From Sphingomonas sp. IC-56 (GTDB lineage Bacteria > Pseudomonadota > Alphaproteobacteria > Sphingomonadales > Sphingomonadaceae), in NCBI RefSeq assembly GCF_021043375.1, contig NZ_JAJNDV010000013.1, positions 17,540 to 81,539 of the forward strand: a stretch of 64,000 nucleotides of DNA. The letters run 5' to 3'. A program made the position numbers and the translations under genes. Below the pieces are notes generated by a model. It searched no databases and was not told where the DNA came from. It was given only the letters and a program-made list of their open reading frames with translations. Numbering within the stretch: the stretch's first letter is position 1; every line of letters begins with the position of its first letter. This document shows positions 19,840-28,740 of the stretch, piece by piece.

Positions 19840-21158
19840 AGCGGTTTCTTCGACCTCCGCTCGGCCTGATCGGGCAGATTTTTGCGATTCTGCTGCTGGC
19901 GATCCTGATTGAATCGGGTGCCAGTGCCTTTTTCTACGAAAGAGCCAGCCAGCTTTCCGTCCGTGACGATGAGGCGCGCCGGCTAGCCGAGCATCTGATC
20001 ATCGCGCGCAAGCTGCTGGACGAGGCGCCGCAAGGTACGCGTGATGCCTTGGCGCAGGACCTGACGACGTCACGCTACAGCATCGACTGGCTGCCCAGGC
20101 TACCGGCTTCGTTAGCCGGCGCGCCGACGCTCGACCGGGTGTATCAACAGGTGGTGGTATGGGAGCCTGGGCTCGCGGCTTCCAACCTTCGGCTGCGGCT
20201 AGACGGACCTGCGCGCGAGGCGGTTATTGTTGGCGGGCTGACGCTGCAAGACGGTAGTTGGATGGCATTCGGCACGCGGGAGCCCGTGCGGCACCTGGGT
20301 TTCTCTCTGGAACGGATGCTGCTCGCTCTCGGCCCCGCAGTAGCCATCATCCTGGTGGGAGGCGTGTTGGTCCGCCAGACCTTGCTGCCGATGCGCCGCC
20401 TGGCGCACGCCGCCGAGCATGTTGGGAGCGACGGCGCTGAGGAAGTTCCTGAAGGGGGCGCGCGGGAGGTGCGGCGCGTTATCCGCGCGTTTAATCGCAT
20501 GCAGGCGCGCATCCATCGTTTGATCGCGGACCGTACTCAAGCACTGGCGGCGGTCGGGCATGACCTGCGGACGCCGCTTGCCCGCCTGCGGCTGCGCGCC
20601 GACGCGATCAACGACCCACACCTGCTAGATGCGATCCAGAGCGATATCGGCGAGATGGAAGCGATGATCGGCTCGCTGCTGGCTTATCTGGGCGGCGAAG
20701 TGGACATCGAGCCGCGCGTCTCGACCGATCTCGCGGTGATGTGTGCCACAATCGCCGACGATGCCGCCGATCATGGTCATGCGGTCACCTATGAGGGGCC
20801 AGAGCATCTGGAACTGACGATCCGGCCAACGACGCTCAAGCGGGCGATGGTCAATCTGGTGGAAAACGGCGTGCATTACGCCGGCCGTGTGTGGCTGAAG
20901 CTGGAGGTGGCGGACGATCATGTCGTGATCTGCGTTGAGGATGATGGACCGGGCATCCCCCAGGAAGCGTTGAACAAGGTGCTGGAGCCCTTTGTCCGGC
21001 TGGACCGCGCCCGTGCGCGAGACACGTTGGGTCTTGGCCTCGGCCTGTCGATCGTGGCGAAGGCCGTCGAAGGAGAGGGCGGAGCACTTAAGCTCGAAAA
21101 CCTTCGCGAAGGCGGGCTGCGCGCGCAAATTGTGTTGAGGCGCGTTTCTTCCGCGTAG
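19836..21158 (+). CDS. membrane sensor histidine kinase
   Basis: A sensor kinase of about 440 residues partnering the preceding regulator. It has a membrane helix near residues 8-27 (LGLIGQIFAILLLAILIESG), a periplasmic loop of about 130 residues, a second helix (LLALGPAVAIILVGGVLV), HAMP, and HisKA with His242 in GHDLRTPLARLRLRAD. HATPase_c follows with NLVENGVHYAG (N box), EDDGPGIP (G1) and LGLGLSIVAKAVE (G2). The most likely start is the TTG at 19836 inside the regulator's stop; no better codon lies before the first helix. The stimulus is unknown. The downstream carbonic anhydrase/SulP pair suggests, weakly, a link to inorganic carbon. Confidence 0.92.
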   Translation: MKRFLRPPLGLIGQIFAILLLAILIESGASAFFYERASQLSVRDDEARRLAEHLIIARKLLDEAPQGTRDALAQDLTTSRYSIDWLPRLPASLAGAPTLDRVYQQVVVWEPGLAASNLRLRLDGPAREAVIVGGLTLQDGSWMAFGTREPVRHLGFSLERMLLALGPAVAIILVGGVLVRQTLLPMRRLAHAAEHVGSDGAEEVPEGGAREVRRVIRAFNRMQARIHRLIADRTQALAAVGHDLRTPLARLRLRADAINDPHLLDAIQSDIGEMEAMIGSLLAYLGGEVDIEPRVSTDLAVMCATIADDAADHGHAVTYEGPEHLELTIRPTTLKRAMVNLVENGVHYAGRVWLKLEVADDHVVICVEDDGPGIPQEALNKVLEPFVRLDRARARDTLGLGLGLSIVAKAVEGEGGALKLENLREGGLRAQIVLRRVSSA

Positions 21159-21259
21159 CAACGTTTCGTTACAGGTGCGCTGCTACGCAGCAAAATAAGC
21201 TGACTATCTACTTCCTCAATATCGCGCGTCCCCCGCGCGGCTATGAAGGAGTGGAAAGC

Positions 21260-21955
21260 GTGAACGAAGTCATTGGACGCGTGGTTGGTTTCGAGAAGCA
21301 GGTGTTTCCGAACCAGAGTGCCCTGTACTCGACGCTGGCAACACATGGGCAGAGCCCCAAGGCGCTCATGATCTCCTGTGCGGATTCGCGCGTGGTCCCC
21401 GAACACATCATCCAGGCACAGCCAGGTGACCTGTTCGTGTGCCGAAACGCAGGCAACATCGTGCCGCCTTTCTCCACCCAGAATGGCGGTGTCTCCTCCA
21501 CGGTGGAATACGCCGTTGCGGCATTGGGTGTGCGCGACATCATCGTGTGCGGTCACTCCGATTGCGGCGCGATGAAGGCGCTGATGAACCCAGAGATGCT
21601 GGAAGGCATGCCGAATGTCGCTGCCTGGCTGCGTCACAGCCACGCCGCAGAGTCGGTGGTGAAGGGCGGGTATCCGGAGATGGAGAATGGCGACGCAGTG
21701 CGCGCTGCCAGCCTGGAGAACGTCGTCGCCCAGCTCGCCCATCTGCGCACGCACCCGTCGGTCGCAGCGGCGATCTCGCGCGGTGACGTTGCGCTGCACG
21801 GCTGGTTCGTGGACATCAAGGCAGGTGTCGTGCTTGGCCTCGACGGCGTAAGCGGCCGCTTCGTGCCGATGCGCGATGATCGCCCGCTGCCGGTGGCGCT
21901 GCCTGCCGCCAAGCGGATCGCATCTGAAAACCATGCTTTGGAAGCTGCAGAATGA
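21260..21955 (+). CDS. beta-class carbonic anhydrase
   Basis: Interconverts CO2 and bicarbonate in the cytoplasm. It has 231 residues from the GTG at 21260, which has AAGGAG 8 bases upstream; another GTG at 21251 is in frame. Zinc ligands are all present: Cys40 and the Asp42-Arg dyad in CADSRV, His99 and Cys102 in CGHSDCGAMKALM. The surrounding RNAGNIVPP and GGVSSTVEYAVAALGV segments are typical of beta-CA clade B. Its stop overlaps the start of the SulP transporter (ATGA), which strongly implies joint work in bicarbonate handling. Confidence 0.96.
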   Translation: MNEVIGRVVGFEKQVFPNQSALYSTLATHGQSPKALMISCADSRVVPEHIIQAQPGDLFVCRNAGNIVPPFSTQNGGVSSTVEYAVAALGVRDIIVCGHSDCGAMKALMNPEMLEGMPNVAAWLRHSHAAESVVKGGYPEMENGDAVRAASLENVVAQLAHLRTHPSVAAAISRGDVALHGWFVDIKAGVVLGLDGVSGRFVPMRDDRPLPVALPAAKRIASENHALEAAE

Positions 21956-23460
21956 ATCCTGCCGCTTCGGGGAAGTCCGGCACCAAGGTGCGGGACTTCA
22001 CGGCGTCCATCGTCGTGTTCCTGGTGGCGATGCCGCTCTGCATGGGCATCGCGATCGCGTCAGGCGTTCCGCCTGAAAAAGGACTGATCACCGGCATCAT
22101 CGGCGGTATCGTCGTGGGTGCGCTGGCCGGCTCTCCGCTTCAGGTCAGCGGCCCCGCCGCGGGTCTGGCGGTGATCGTGTTCGAACTGGTGCGTGACCAA
22201 GGTCTATCGGCGCTCGGTCCCATCCTGGTGCTGGCTGGTGCGATCCAGGTGGTAGCCGGCGTGCTCCGCCTCGGCGGCTGGTTCCGTGCCATTTCCCCGG
22301 CGGTTGTTCACGGCATGCTTGCAGGGATCGGTGTTCTGATCGTTGTTGGTCAGTATCATGTGCTGTTCGATGCCAAGCCGCTCTCCAACGGTCTTGAGAA
22401 TCTGGCTGCCATGCCCGGCCGTTTGCTGGGCTTGTCGATGAACGACATCCAAGCGACTGAAATCGCCTTGCTGCTGGGGCTTCTGACCATCGGCATTATG
22501 CTCGCTTGGGAGAAGCTGCGCCCTGCTTCACTGAAACTGCTGCCAGCGGCACTGCTCGGCGTTGGTACCAGCACCCTCGTCGCCTGGAGTATGGGTCTCG
22601 ATGTGACTCGCGTCGACGTTCCTGAGAACATCGTCGCGGCGATCGCGCTTCCAGATGCCGGCTTCTTTGGCCGGTGGGTGGATCCTGCCATTCTGACCGC
22701 CGCGATTGCGATTGCCTTCATCGCTAGTGCCGAAACGCTGCTGTCGGCGGCTGCCGTCGACCGCATGCATGATGGCGTCCGCACCAACTACAACAAGGAG
22801 TTGCGCGCCCAGGGCGTCGGCAATCTGCTTTGCGGCCTTGCGGGCGCACTGCCGATGACTGGTGTGATCGTCCGCAGCTCGGCCAACGTCCAGGCAGGCG
22901 CACAGACGCGGCTTTCCGCGATCCTGCATGGCGTCTGGATCCTCGGCTTCGTTGCGCTGCTTCCATGGCTGCTGCGTGAAATTCCGATGGCCGCGCTGGG
23001 TGCAGTTCTTGTGGTCACGGGCGCGCGGCTGGTGAACTTCAGCCATGCCAAGCATCTGTTCCGCGATTACGGGCTTCTGCCGGTTGCGATCTGGGCGGTA
23101 ACTCTGATCCTAGTCGTGGCAGAGGATCTGCTGACCGGCGTGCTCGTTGGCATCGCGCTGTCGCTTCTCGAACTGGTGCCGAACTTGCGTCGTCTCCGGC
23201 TCAAGGTGGACCGGCAGCAGGACGAGGGAATGCAAACCGTAGCCCTTTCGGGCGCCGCGACTTTCGTTGCGCTGCCCAAGCTGTCTGACGCTCTCGAGTC
23301 TGTTCCTGGCGGGGCGCCCGTGCGGCTCGACCTGACGCAGTGCTCGGCGGTTGACCATACCTGTTCGGAGCTGTTGAAGGAGTGGCTGCAGCGTCGCCGC
23401 GCTGGTGGTGGGCTGGTCGAATTGTCGGGGGCGACCGGCAAGATGGCTGCCTTTGCCTGA
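21952..23460 (+). CDS. SulP-family anion transporter, probably bicarbonate
   Basis: A 502-residue SLC26/SulP transporter. The N-terminal membrane part starts with DFTASIVVFLVAMPLCMGIAIASGVPPEKGLITGIIGG and contains the family's SPLQVSGPAAGLAVIVFELV. About ten to twelve helices end near residue 410. The C-terminal cytoplasmic STAS domain contains VRLDLTQCSAVDHTCSELLKEW. SulP proteins carry sulfate, bicarbonate or other anions. The 4-base overlap with a carbonic anhydrase gene favours bicarbonate uptake (a functional analogue of BicA), which is an inference. A porin-like gene lies downstream. Confidence 0.93.
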   Translation: MNPAASGKSGTKVRDFTASIVVFLVAMPLCMGIAIASGVPPEKGLITGIIGGIVVGALAGSPLQVSGPAAGLAVIVFELVRDQGLSALGPILVLAGAIQVVAGVLRLGGWFRAISPAVVHGMLAGIGVLIVVGQYHVLFDAKPLSNGLENLAAMPGRLLGLSMNDIQATEIALLLGLLTIGIMLAWEKLRPASLKLLPAALLGVGTSTLVAWSMGLDVTRVDVPENIVAAIALPDAGFFGRWVDPAILTAAIAIAFIASAETLLSAAAVDRMHDGVRTNYNKELRAQGVGNLLCGLAGALPMTGVIVRSSANVQAGAQTRLSAILHGVWILGFVALLPWLLREIPMAALGAVLVVTGARLVNFSHAKHLFRDYGLLPVAIWAVTLILVVAEDLLTGVLVGIALSLLELVPNLRRLRLKVDRQQDEGMQTVALSGAATFVALPKLSDALESVPGGAPVRLDLTQCSAVDHTCSELLKEWLQRRRAGGGLVELSGATGKMAAFA

Positions 23461-23631
23461 GCGCAGGCAACACTTCGTAACGGACCGGCAATTCGTTTGA
23501 CACGTTCGAAACGGTAAGCAACAAGAAGTCCGGACTGATCGCACCTCCCTGTTTTAAGCGCAGCGGGAGAAGGTGCGGCGGTCCGGGCGCAGGGGGAACT
23601 TCACGAAGTCTACCGAAAAAGGGGTTGGCTG

Positions 23632-24453
23632 ATGAAGTTCCTTGTTACCTCCACCGCAGCCGCGGTGTGTTTTCTCTTGGCCGCGCCGGGGGCGTTGGCA
23701 CAGGAAACTGACCCGCCGGGTCCTGTCACTGTTTCTGGAAGTGCGGCACTTGTGTCGGATTATCGGTTTCGCGGCGTATCGCAGACCGATGAAGAGATGG
23801 CGGTCCAGGCCGGCTTTACCGTCACACATGAAAGCGGCGCCTATGTGGGCACCTGGGCATCGAACCTTTCCGGTTGGGGCACCTTCGGCGGCGCGAACAT
23901 GGAGCTCGACCTTTACGGTGGCTACAAGTTCGACCTGGGCACCGGCACGTTGGATGTGGGCCTGACCTGGTACATGTATCCAGGTGGCGCATCCGACACT
24001 GATTTCGCCGAGGGATACGCCAAGCTCGGCGGGACCTTGGGGCCGGTATCGCTGACTGCCGGCGCGGCTTATGCTCCGAAGCAGGAAGCGCTCGGCAACT
24101 ACTCCGCAACGCCCTATAGTCGTGGTCAGAAGGAAGATAATCTCTACCTTTGGGGCGACGGTTCGACGGGGCTGCCCGGCACGCCGGTCACGCTAAAAGC
24201 CCATATCGGCTATTCGGACGGCAACCCCGGCCTGGGTCCGAACGGCACCAGTGTCGCGCCGACCGGGAAATATTGGGACTGGTCGCTCGGGGCCGATGTC
24301 GCGGTAGGCCCGCTCACGCTGGGCGTCGCCTATGTCGATACCGACATCAGCCGCAGCGAATCCGCCTATCTGCTACCGAACTTCTCTTCGACCAAGGATG
24401 GTGGTTCGATCGCGGACGGGCAGGCGGTCTTCTCGGTCTCGGCCGCCTTCTGA
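23632..24453 (+). CDS. TorF family putative porin
   Basis: A 273-residue outer-membrane protein of the TorF/Gcw_chp family. The signal peptide MKFLVTSTAAAVCFLLAAPGALA is followed by VTVSGSAALVSDYRFRGVSQTDEEMAVQAGFTVTHESGAYVGTWAS, a diagnostic opening block for this family. It ends as a barrel in FSVSAAF (terminal Phe). It lies 171 bases after the SulP gene; that gap holds a hairpin-forming stretch (23551-23581, CGCACC ... GGTGCG) and a TTGACA at 23498, so it may be separately transcribed. These porins have been linked to nutrient uptake, but the substrate is open. Confidence 0.9.
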   Translation: MKFLVTSTAAAVCFLLAAPGALAQETDPPGPVTVSGSAALVSDYRFRGVSQTDEEMAVQAGFTVTHESGAYVGTWASNLSGWGTFGGANMELDLYGGYKFDLGTGTLDVGLTWYMYPGGASDTDFAEGYAKLGGTLGPVSLTAGAAYAPKQEALGNYSATPYSRGQKEDNLYLWGDGSTGLPGTPVTLKAHIGYSDGNPGLGPNGTSVAPTGKYWDWSLGADVAVGPLTLGVAYVDTDISRSESAYLLPNFSSTKDGGSIADGQAVFSVSAAF

Positions 24454-24526
24454 CGTATTGCCGGTGGTGCGGAGCAGGCGGGATCGCCTGTTTCGCAACC
24501 TCCGTGCAGGCGCTAAGACACGCGCC

Positions 24527-24982
24527 ATGAAGGACGCTGAACGCGCCAAAGCACTATCGCCGAGCGAGCGCCGTGCGGCTGCATTTCGCCGGACGCGTGA
24601 GGCGCACAAGAGCGAAGTCGCCGAGGACTATGTCGAACTGATCGGCGACTTGATCGCCGAGCAGGGGGAGGCGCGCCTAACCGACGTCGCCGAGAACATG
24701 GCGGTGACCCAAGCCACTGCGGCGAAGATCGTCGCGCGGCTGAAGCGGGAAGGGCTGGTCGAGAACAAGCCGTACCGATCGCTGTTCCTGACCGAGGCAG
24801 GGACGCAGATGGCCGACCGGTCTCGCTCGCGGCATCGGGTGGTCTATGACTTTCTGCGCGCGCTGGGGGTCGAGGATGCCGTGGCCGAGGCGGATTCGGA
24901 GGGCATCGAGCATCATGTCAGCGACGTCACGCTGGAGGCGATGGCCACGTTCATGTCGACGCGGAAAACGCACGGCGACTAA
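24527..24982 (+). CDS. mntR: DtxR/MntR-type metal-dependent transcriptional regulator
   Basis: A 151-residue iron/manganese-responsive repressor. The N-terminal winged helix covers VAEDYVELIGDLIAEQGEARLTDVAENMAVTQATAAKIVARLKREGLV. A dimerisation/metal-binding domain contains DRSRSRHRVVYDFLRALGV and the EGIEHHVSD segment, whose Glu, His and Cys/Asp-type residues bind the metal in this family. The ATG at 24527 is preferred because upstream in-frame starts lie in the porin gene. It is followed by the Nramp gene with a perfect operator-like palindrome between them, which supports MntR over an iron-specific DtxR. Confidence 0.9.
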   Translation: MKDAERAKALSPSERRAAAFRRTREAHKSEVAEDYVELIGDLIAEQGEARLTDVAENMAVTQATAAKIVARLKREGLVENKPYRSLFLTEAGTQMADRSRSRHRVVYDFLRALGVEDAVAEADSEGIEHHVSDVTLEAMATFMSTRKTHGD

Positions 24983-24987
24983 TGAAA

Positions 24988-25001
24988 TTAGCCTAGGCTA
25001 A
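24988..25001. promoter_or_regulatory. 14-bp perfect palindrome, candidate MntR operator
   Basis: TTAGCCTAGGCTAA is a perfect palindrome 6 bases after the regulator stop and 69 bases before the Nramp transporter ATG. It resembles DtxR/MntR family operators, whose half-sites are built on TTAGG/TTAGCC-type repeats. Its position between a DtxR-type regulator gene and a metal transporter gene makes it the obvious operator of the transporter. An additional site for autoregulation was not found upstream of the regulator. Confidence 0.72.
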
Positions 25002-25069
25002 ACTTGAACGAAGGGGCTATCTGTTGGTTGTGCCGTCCACAGGCGGGCACTGGCGGGGAAGGCCGTGAG

Positions 25070-26425
25070 ATGAGCAGCAGGGGCGACATCACCGACAAAG
25101 GTGCCAGTGGCTGGCGCTCCAGTGGCGGGCCTTCGCTTCCAGAGGTGTTCCGCTCCGTGCCGGTACCCGCGTCCAGCGTAGGGTTACGGCGCCTTGCGGC
25201 ATTTGCAGGCCCCGGGTTCCTGGTAGCGGTCGGTTACATGGACCCGGGCAACTGGGCGACCGACCTCGCCGGCGGATCGGCGTTCGGCTATACGCTGCTT
25301 TCCGTCATCCTGCTGTCCAACCTGATGGCGATCCTTCTTCAGTCGCTTGCCGCCAGGCTGGGGATCGCCACGGGACGCGACCTCGCCTCCGCATGCCGCG
25401 ACGCGTACAGCAAACCCGTAGCGATCCTGTTGTGGGTGCTGTGCGAGATCGCCATCGTCGCATGCGATCTTGCCGAAGTGATCGGCACCGCCATCGGCCT
25501 GAACCTGTTGTTCGGGCTGCCGCTGGTCTGGGGCGTAGTGCTCACCGCCCTCGACGTCTTCGTGATCCTGGCGCTCCAGAAGCGCGGCTTCCGCCGGCTG
25601 GAAGCGTTCGTAATCGGCCTGCTGGCGATCATTGCTGCATGCTTCGCCTATGAACTGTTCGTGTCGCGACCAGAGCTTGCCGGCATCGCCCGGGGACTGG
25701 TGCCCACGACCGAGATCTTGACCAATCCGGCGATGCTCTACCTCGCCATAGGGATCCTTGGCGCGACGGTGATGCCACACAACCTGTACCTTCATTCCGC
25801 GGTCGTCCAGACACGCGACTTCGTTCCCACGCCCGAAGGCAAGCGCGATGCGGCCAAATGGGCGACGATCGACACCGTCGTCGCGCTGATGCTGGCCTTG
25901 TTCGTCAACGCCGCGATCCTGATCCTGGCAGCCGCCGCGTTCCACACCGCCGGGAACACCGAGGTCGCCGAGATACAGGACGCCTATAACCTGCTCACCC
26001 CCACGCTGGGCGCGGCAATGGCCAGCACCCTGTTCGCGGTGGCGCTGCTCGCCTCGGGGCAGAACTCCACGGTTACCGCTACGCTGGCGGGCCAGGTGGT
26101 CATGGAGGGGTTTCTTCGCCTGCGCCTGGCGCCCTGGTTCCGCCGGCTGATCACCCGCGGGCTGGCGATCATCCCGGCAGGCATTGTCGCGGCGCTCTAT
26201 GGCGAGTCCGGCACCGCCAAGCTGCTGGTGCTAAGCCAGGTGATCCTGTCGTTGCAATTGCCCTTTGCGGTCGTTCCGCTGGTTCAATTCACGTCCGACC
26301 GCACGAAGATGGGCAACCTGACGAGCCCGTATTGGTTGAAGTTGATTGCGTGGCTGGTGACGGCGCTGATCATAGGCTTGAACGTCAAGCTTCTGCTCGA
26401 CACGGCAGGCATGACCGGTTCCTGA
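25070..26425 (+). CDS. mntH: Nramp-family divalent metal transporter
   Basis: A proton-coupled manganese (divalent metal) importer of the inner membrane. It has 451 residues from the ATG at 25070, which sits behind a GGGGAAGG stretch. The metal-site motifs are DPGN (residues 58-61) in [16 protein letters not shown] and MPHN (235-238) in [19 protein letters not shown]. There are eleven hydrophobic helices. A longer frame opens at TTG 25004, but the extra residues do not look like Nramp. It is adjacent to the regulator at 24527, and the palindrome at 24988 is the likely operator. Confidence 0.95.
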   Translation: MSSRGDITDKGASGWRSSGGPSLPEVFRSVPVPASSVGLRRLAAFAGPGFLVAVGYMDPGNWATDLAGGSAFGYTLLSVILLSNLMAILLQSLAARLGIATGRDLASACRDAYSKPVAILLWVLCEIAIVACDLAEVIGTAIGLNLLFGLPLVWGVVLTALDVFVILALQKRGFRRLEAFVIGLLAIIAACFAYELFVSRPELAGIARGLVPTTEILTNPAMLYLAIGILGATVMPHNLYLHSAVVQTRDFVPTPEGKRDAAKWATIDTVVALMLALFVNAAILILAAAAFHTAGNTEVAEIQDAYNLLTPTLGAAMASTLFAVALLASGQNSTVTATLAGQVVMEGFLRLRLAPWFRRLITRGLAIIPAGIVAALYGESGTAKLLVLSQVILSLQLPFAVVPLVQFTSDRTKMGNLTSPYWLKLIAWLVTALIIGLNVKLLLDTAGMTGS

Positions 26426-26449
26426 CGAACGCAGGCTGGAGTATGGGTG

Positions 26450-28738
26450 ATGCGGGACGACGCAGACGAGACGGTGCATTATGACAAGCCGTCAGGTGGG
26501 TGGGGCTCGGTTCGTGGCATCTCGCTGATCGCAGGCAAGGAGAAGGTATCTCCTGGCGCGCTCGACACGCTGCGCCGACAGAACAAGCCCGGCGGCTTCA
26601 TGTGCGTGTCCTGCGCCTGGGCAAAGCCCGCCAGCCCGCATCCTTTCGAGTTTTGCGAGAACGGCGCCAAGGCAACGCTCTGGGAGCTTACCAGCCGCCG
26701 CTGCACGCCTGAGTTCTTCGCCGAACACAACGTGGCCGAGCTCAAGACCTGGCGCGACTATGATCTGGAGCAGCAAGGGCGCCTGACGCACCCGATGCGC
26801 TATGACCATGCCAGCGATAAATATGTGCCGGTAAGCTGGGAAGAGGCGTTCCGCGCGATCGGCGACGAGCTTCGCGCGCTCGAGCCAAAGTCGACGGTGT
26901 TCTACACGTCCGGGCGGGCGAGCCTTGAGACGTCCTATCTATGGGCATTGTTCGCTCGCTTGTATGGGCACAACAACCTGCCCGACAGTTCGAACATGTG
27001 CCACGAAACCACGTCGGTGGGCCTGAAGAAGGTGATCGGATCGCCGGTCGGCACCTGTGTGCTCGACGATTTCGAGAAATGCGACGCGATCTTCTTCTTT
27101 GGCCAGAACACCGGTTCGAACAGCCCGCGCTTCCTTCACCCGTTGCAGGAAGCGAAGCGCCGCGGCTGCCGGATCGTGACGTTCAATCCGGTGCAGGAGC
27201 GCGGGCTGATCGCCTTCACCAACCCGCAAAGCCCGGTGGAGATGGTGACGGGCAAGGAGACGGAGATCTCCGACCTGTATTTCCAGGTGCGGCCGAGCGG
27301 CGACATCGCGGCGATCCTGGGCATGTGCAAGCATGTGCTTGCGCGCGAGGAACGGCAGTGGGCCGAGCGGCAGCACCATCTGATCGACGTCGATTTCATC
27401 GCGCAGCACACTCACGACTTCGACGCGTTCGCCGCGATGGTGAAGGCCACGCCATGGGAGGAGATCGAGCGCGAGTCCGGCCTCGCGCGGGCCGACCTGG
27501 AAGCGGCGGCTGACATCTATTGCGAGGCGAAGAACGTCATCGGCATCTATGGCATGGGCGTCACGCAGCATGTTCATGGTTCGCAGACGATCGGGACCCT
27601 GATCAATCTGCTGCTGCTGCGCGGTAACATAGGCCGCGAGGGGGCCGGGATTTCGCCGGTGCGCGGCCATTCCAACGTGCAGGGCCAGCGCACGGTCGGC
27701 ATTTCCGAGAAGCCCGAACTCGTGCCGCTGGACGCGCTCAAGAAGCTGTATGGCTTCGACCCGCCCACCGAAAAGGGCATGAACACGGTCGAGGCGTGCG
27801 AAGGCATATTGGCGGGCAGGGTGAAGGCGTTCCTCGGCCTGGGTGGCAACTTCGTTCGGGCAATTCCCGAGCGCGAGAAGATGGAGGCGGCCTGGACCGA
27901 CATGCGCCTGACCGTGCAGATCGCGACCAAGCTGAACCGCAGTCACCTGATCAACGGGCAGGTCGCCTATCTGCTGCCATGCCTTGGCAGGTCCGAGGAG
28001 GACATGCAGGCGAGCGGCGCGCAGATCGTGACCATGGAGGACACCATGTCGTGTATCCACGGCTCGATCAGCCGGCGGACGCCCGCGAGCGAGCATCTGC
28101 TTTCCGAACTGGAGATCGTGGCGGGGATCGCGAAGCAGACGCTTCCTGCTAATCCCAAGGTGCAATGGGACGAGTGGGTCGGCGATTATGCCAAGGTCCG
28201 CGACCTGATCGAAGCGACCTATCCGGATGAATTCGCCGACTTCAATGCGCGGGTGTTCACGCCCGGCGGCTTCTACCGCGGCAATGCGGCGCGAGAGCGG
28301 GTGTGGAAGACCGAGAGTGGCAAGGCGGAATTTACCCTGCCCGAGACGCTGAACGCCTCCGGGTTCGATGATGCGCCGGGCCGCTATCGGCTGATCACGC
28401 TGCGATCGAACGATCAGTTCAACACCACGATCTATGGCTATTCCGACCGGCTGCGCGGGATTGAGGGCACGCGCGACGTGCTGCTGATGAACCGCGAGGA
28501 GATGGCGAAAGCCGGGGTGGCCGAGGGCCAGGTGGTCGCGCTGGTCAGCGATGCCGAGGATGGTGTGCACCGCGAAGTGGGCGGGCTGGTGGTGACGCCC
28601 TTCTCGCTGCCGAACGGCTGCGTCGCTGCTTATTATCCGGAAATGAACCCGCTGATGCCGCTGTCGCATCACGACCGCCTGTCGAAAACTCCGGCCGCCA
28701 AGTCAGTGCCGGTGCGGATCAAGGCGGACGCACGCTGA
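26450..28738 (+). CDS. FdhF/YdeP-type molybdopterin oxidoreductase
   Basis: A 762-residue molybdenum enzyme of the formate dehydrogenase-like, YdeP-type 'oxidoreductase alpha' family. Near the N-terminus (GGFMCVSCAWAKPASPHPFEFCENGAK) the cysteines around residues 53 and 56 are the remnant of the iron-sulfur binding region. The active-site region is SSNMCHETTSVGLKKVIGSPVGT, so the metal ligand is likely Cys (or the neighbouring His), not selenocysteine. The molybdopterin-binding core includes IFFFGQNTGSNSPRFLHPL, HGSQTIGTLINLLLLRGNIGREGAGISPVRGHSNVQGQRT and the C-terminal dinucleotide domain LRSNDQFNTTIYGYSDRLRGI. The start is ATG 26450 or the in-frame GTG at 26447. fdhD follows by 2 bases. 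The physiological substrate is unknown. Confidence 0.9.
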   Translation: MRDDADETVHYDKPSGGWGSVRGISLIAGKEKVSPGALDTLRRQNKPGGFMCVSCAWAKPASPHPFEFCENGAKATLWELTSRRCTPEFFAEHNVAELKTWRDYDLEQQGRLTHPMRYDHASDKYVPVSWEEAFRAIGDELRALEPKSTVFYTSGRASLETSYLWALFARLYGHNNLPDSSNMCHETTSVGLKKVIGSPVGTCVLDDFEKCDAIFFFGQNTGSNSPRFLHPLQEAKRRGCRIVTFNPVQERGLIAFTNPQSPVEMVTGKETEISDLYFQVRPSGDIAAILGMCKHVLAREERQWAERQHHLIDVDFIAQHTHDFDAFAAMVKATPWEEIERESGLARADLEAAADIYCEAKNVIGIYGMGVTQHVHGSQTIGTLINLLLLRGNIGREGAGISPVRGHSNVQGQRTVGISEKPELVPLDALKKLYGFDPPTEKGMNTVEACEGILAGRVKAFLGLGGNFVRAIPEREKMEAAWTDMRLTVQIATKLNRSHLINGQVAYLLPCLGRSEEDMQASGAQIVTMEDTMSCIHGSISRRTPASEHLLSELEIVAGIAKQTLPANPKVQWDEWVGDYAKVRDLIEATYPDEFADFNARVFTPGGFYRGNAARERVWKTESGKAEFTLPETLNASGFDDAPGRYRLITLRSNDQFNTTIYGYSDRLRGIEGTRDVLLMNREEMAKAGVAEGQVVALVSDAEDGVHREVGGLVVTPFSLPNGCVAAYYPEMNPLMPLSHHDRLSKTPAAKSVPVRIKADAR

Positions 28739-28740
28739 AC

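Noticed and set aside
23551..23581. Imperfect hairpin with CGCACC/GGTGCG before the porin gene
   Set aside because: A bulge of three bases and no T-run; could be a leader structure but there is no family match to a riboswitch.
24475..24490. Hairpin CAGGCG-GGAT-CGCCTG after the TorF porin gene
   Set aside because: The stem is only 6 bp and is followed by three T's; too weak to call a terminator.
26939..28672. 577-codon frame on the minus strand
   Set aside because: It is antisense to the molybdopterin oxidoreductase, has no domain, and is rich in His, Arg and Gly.
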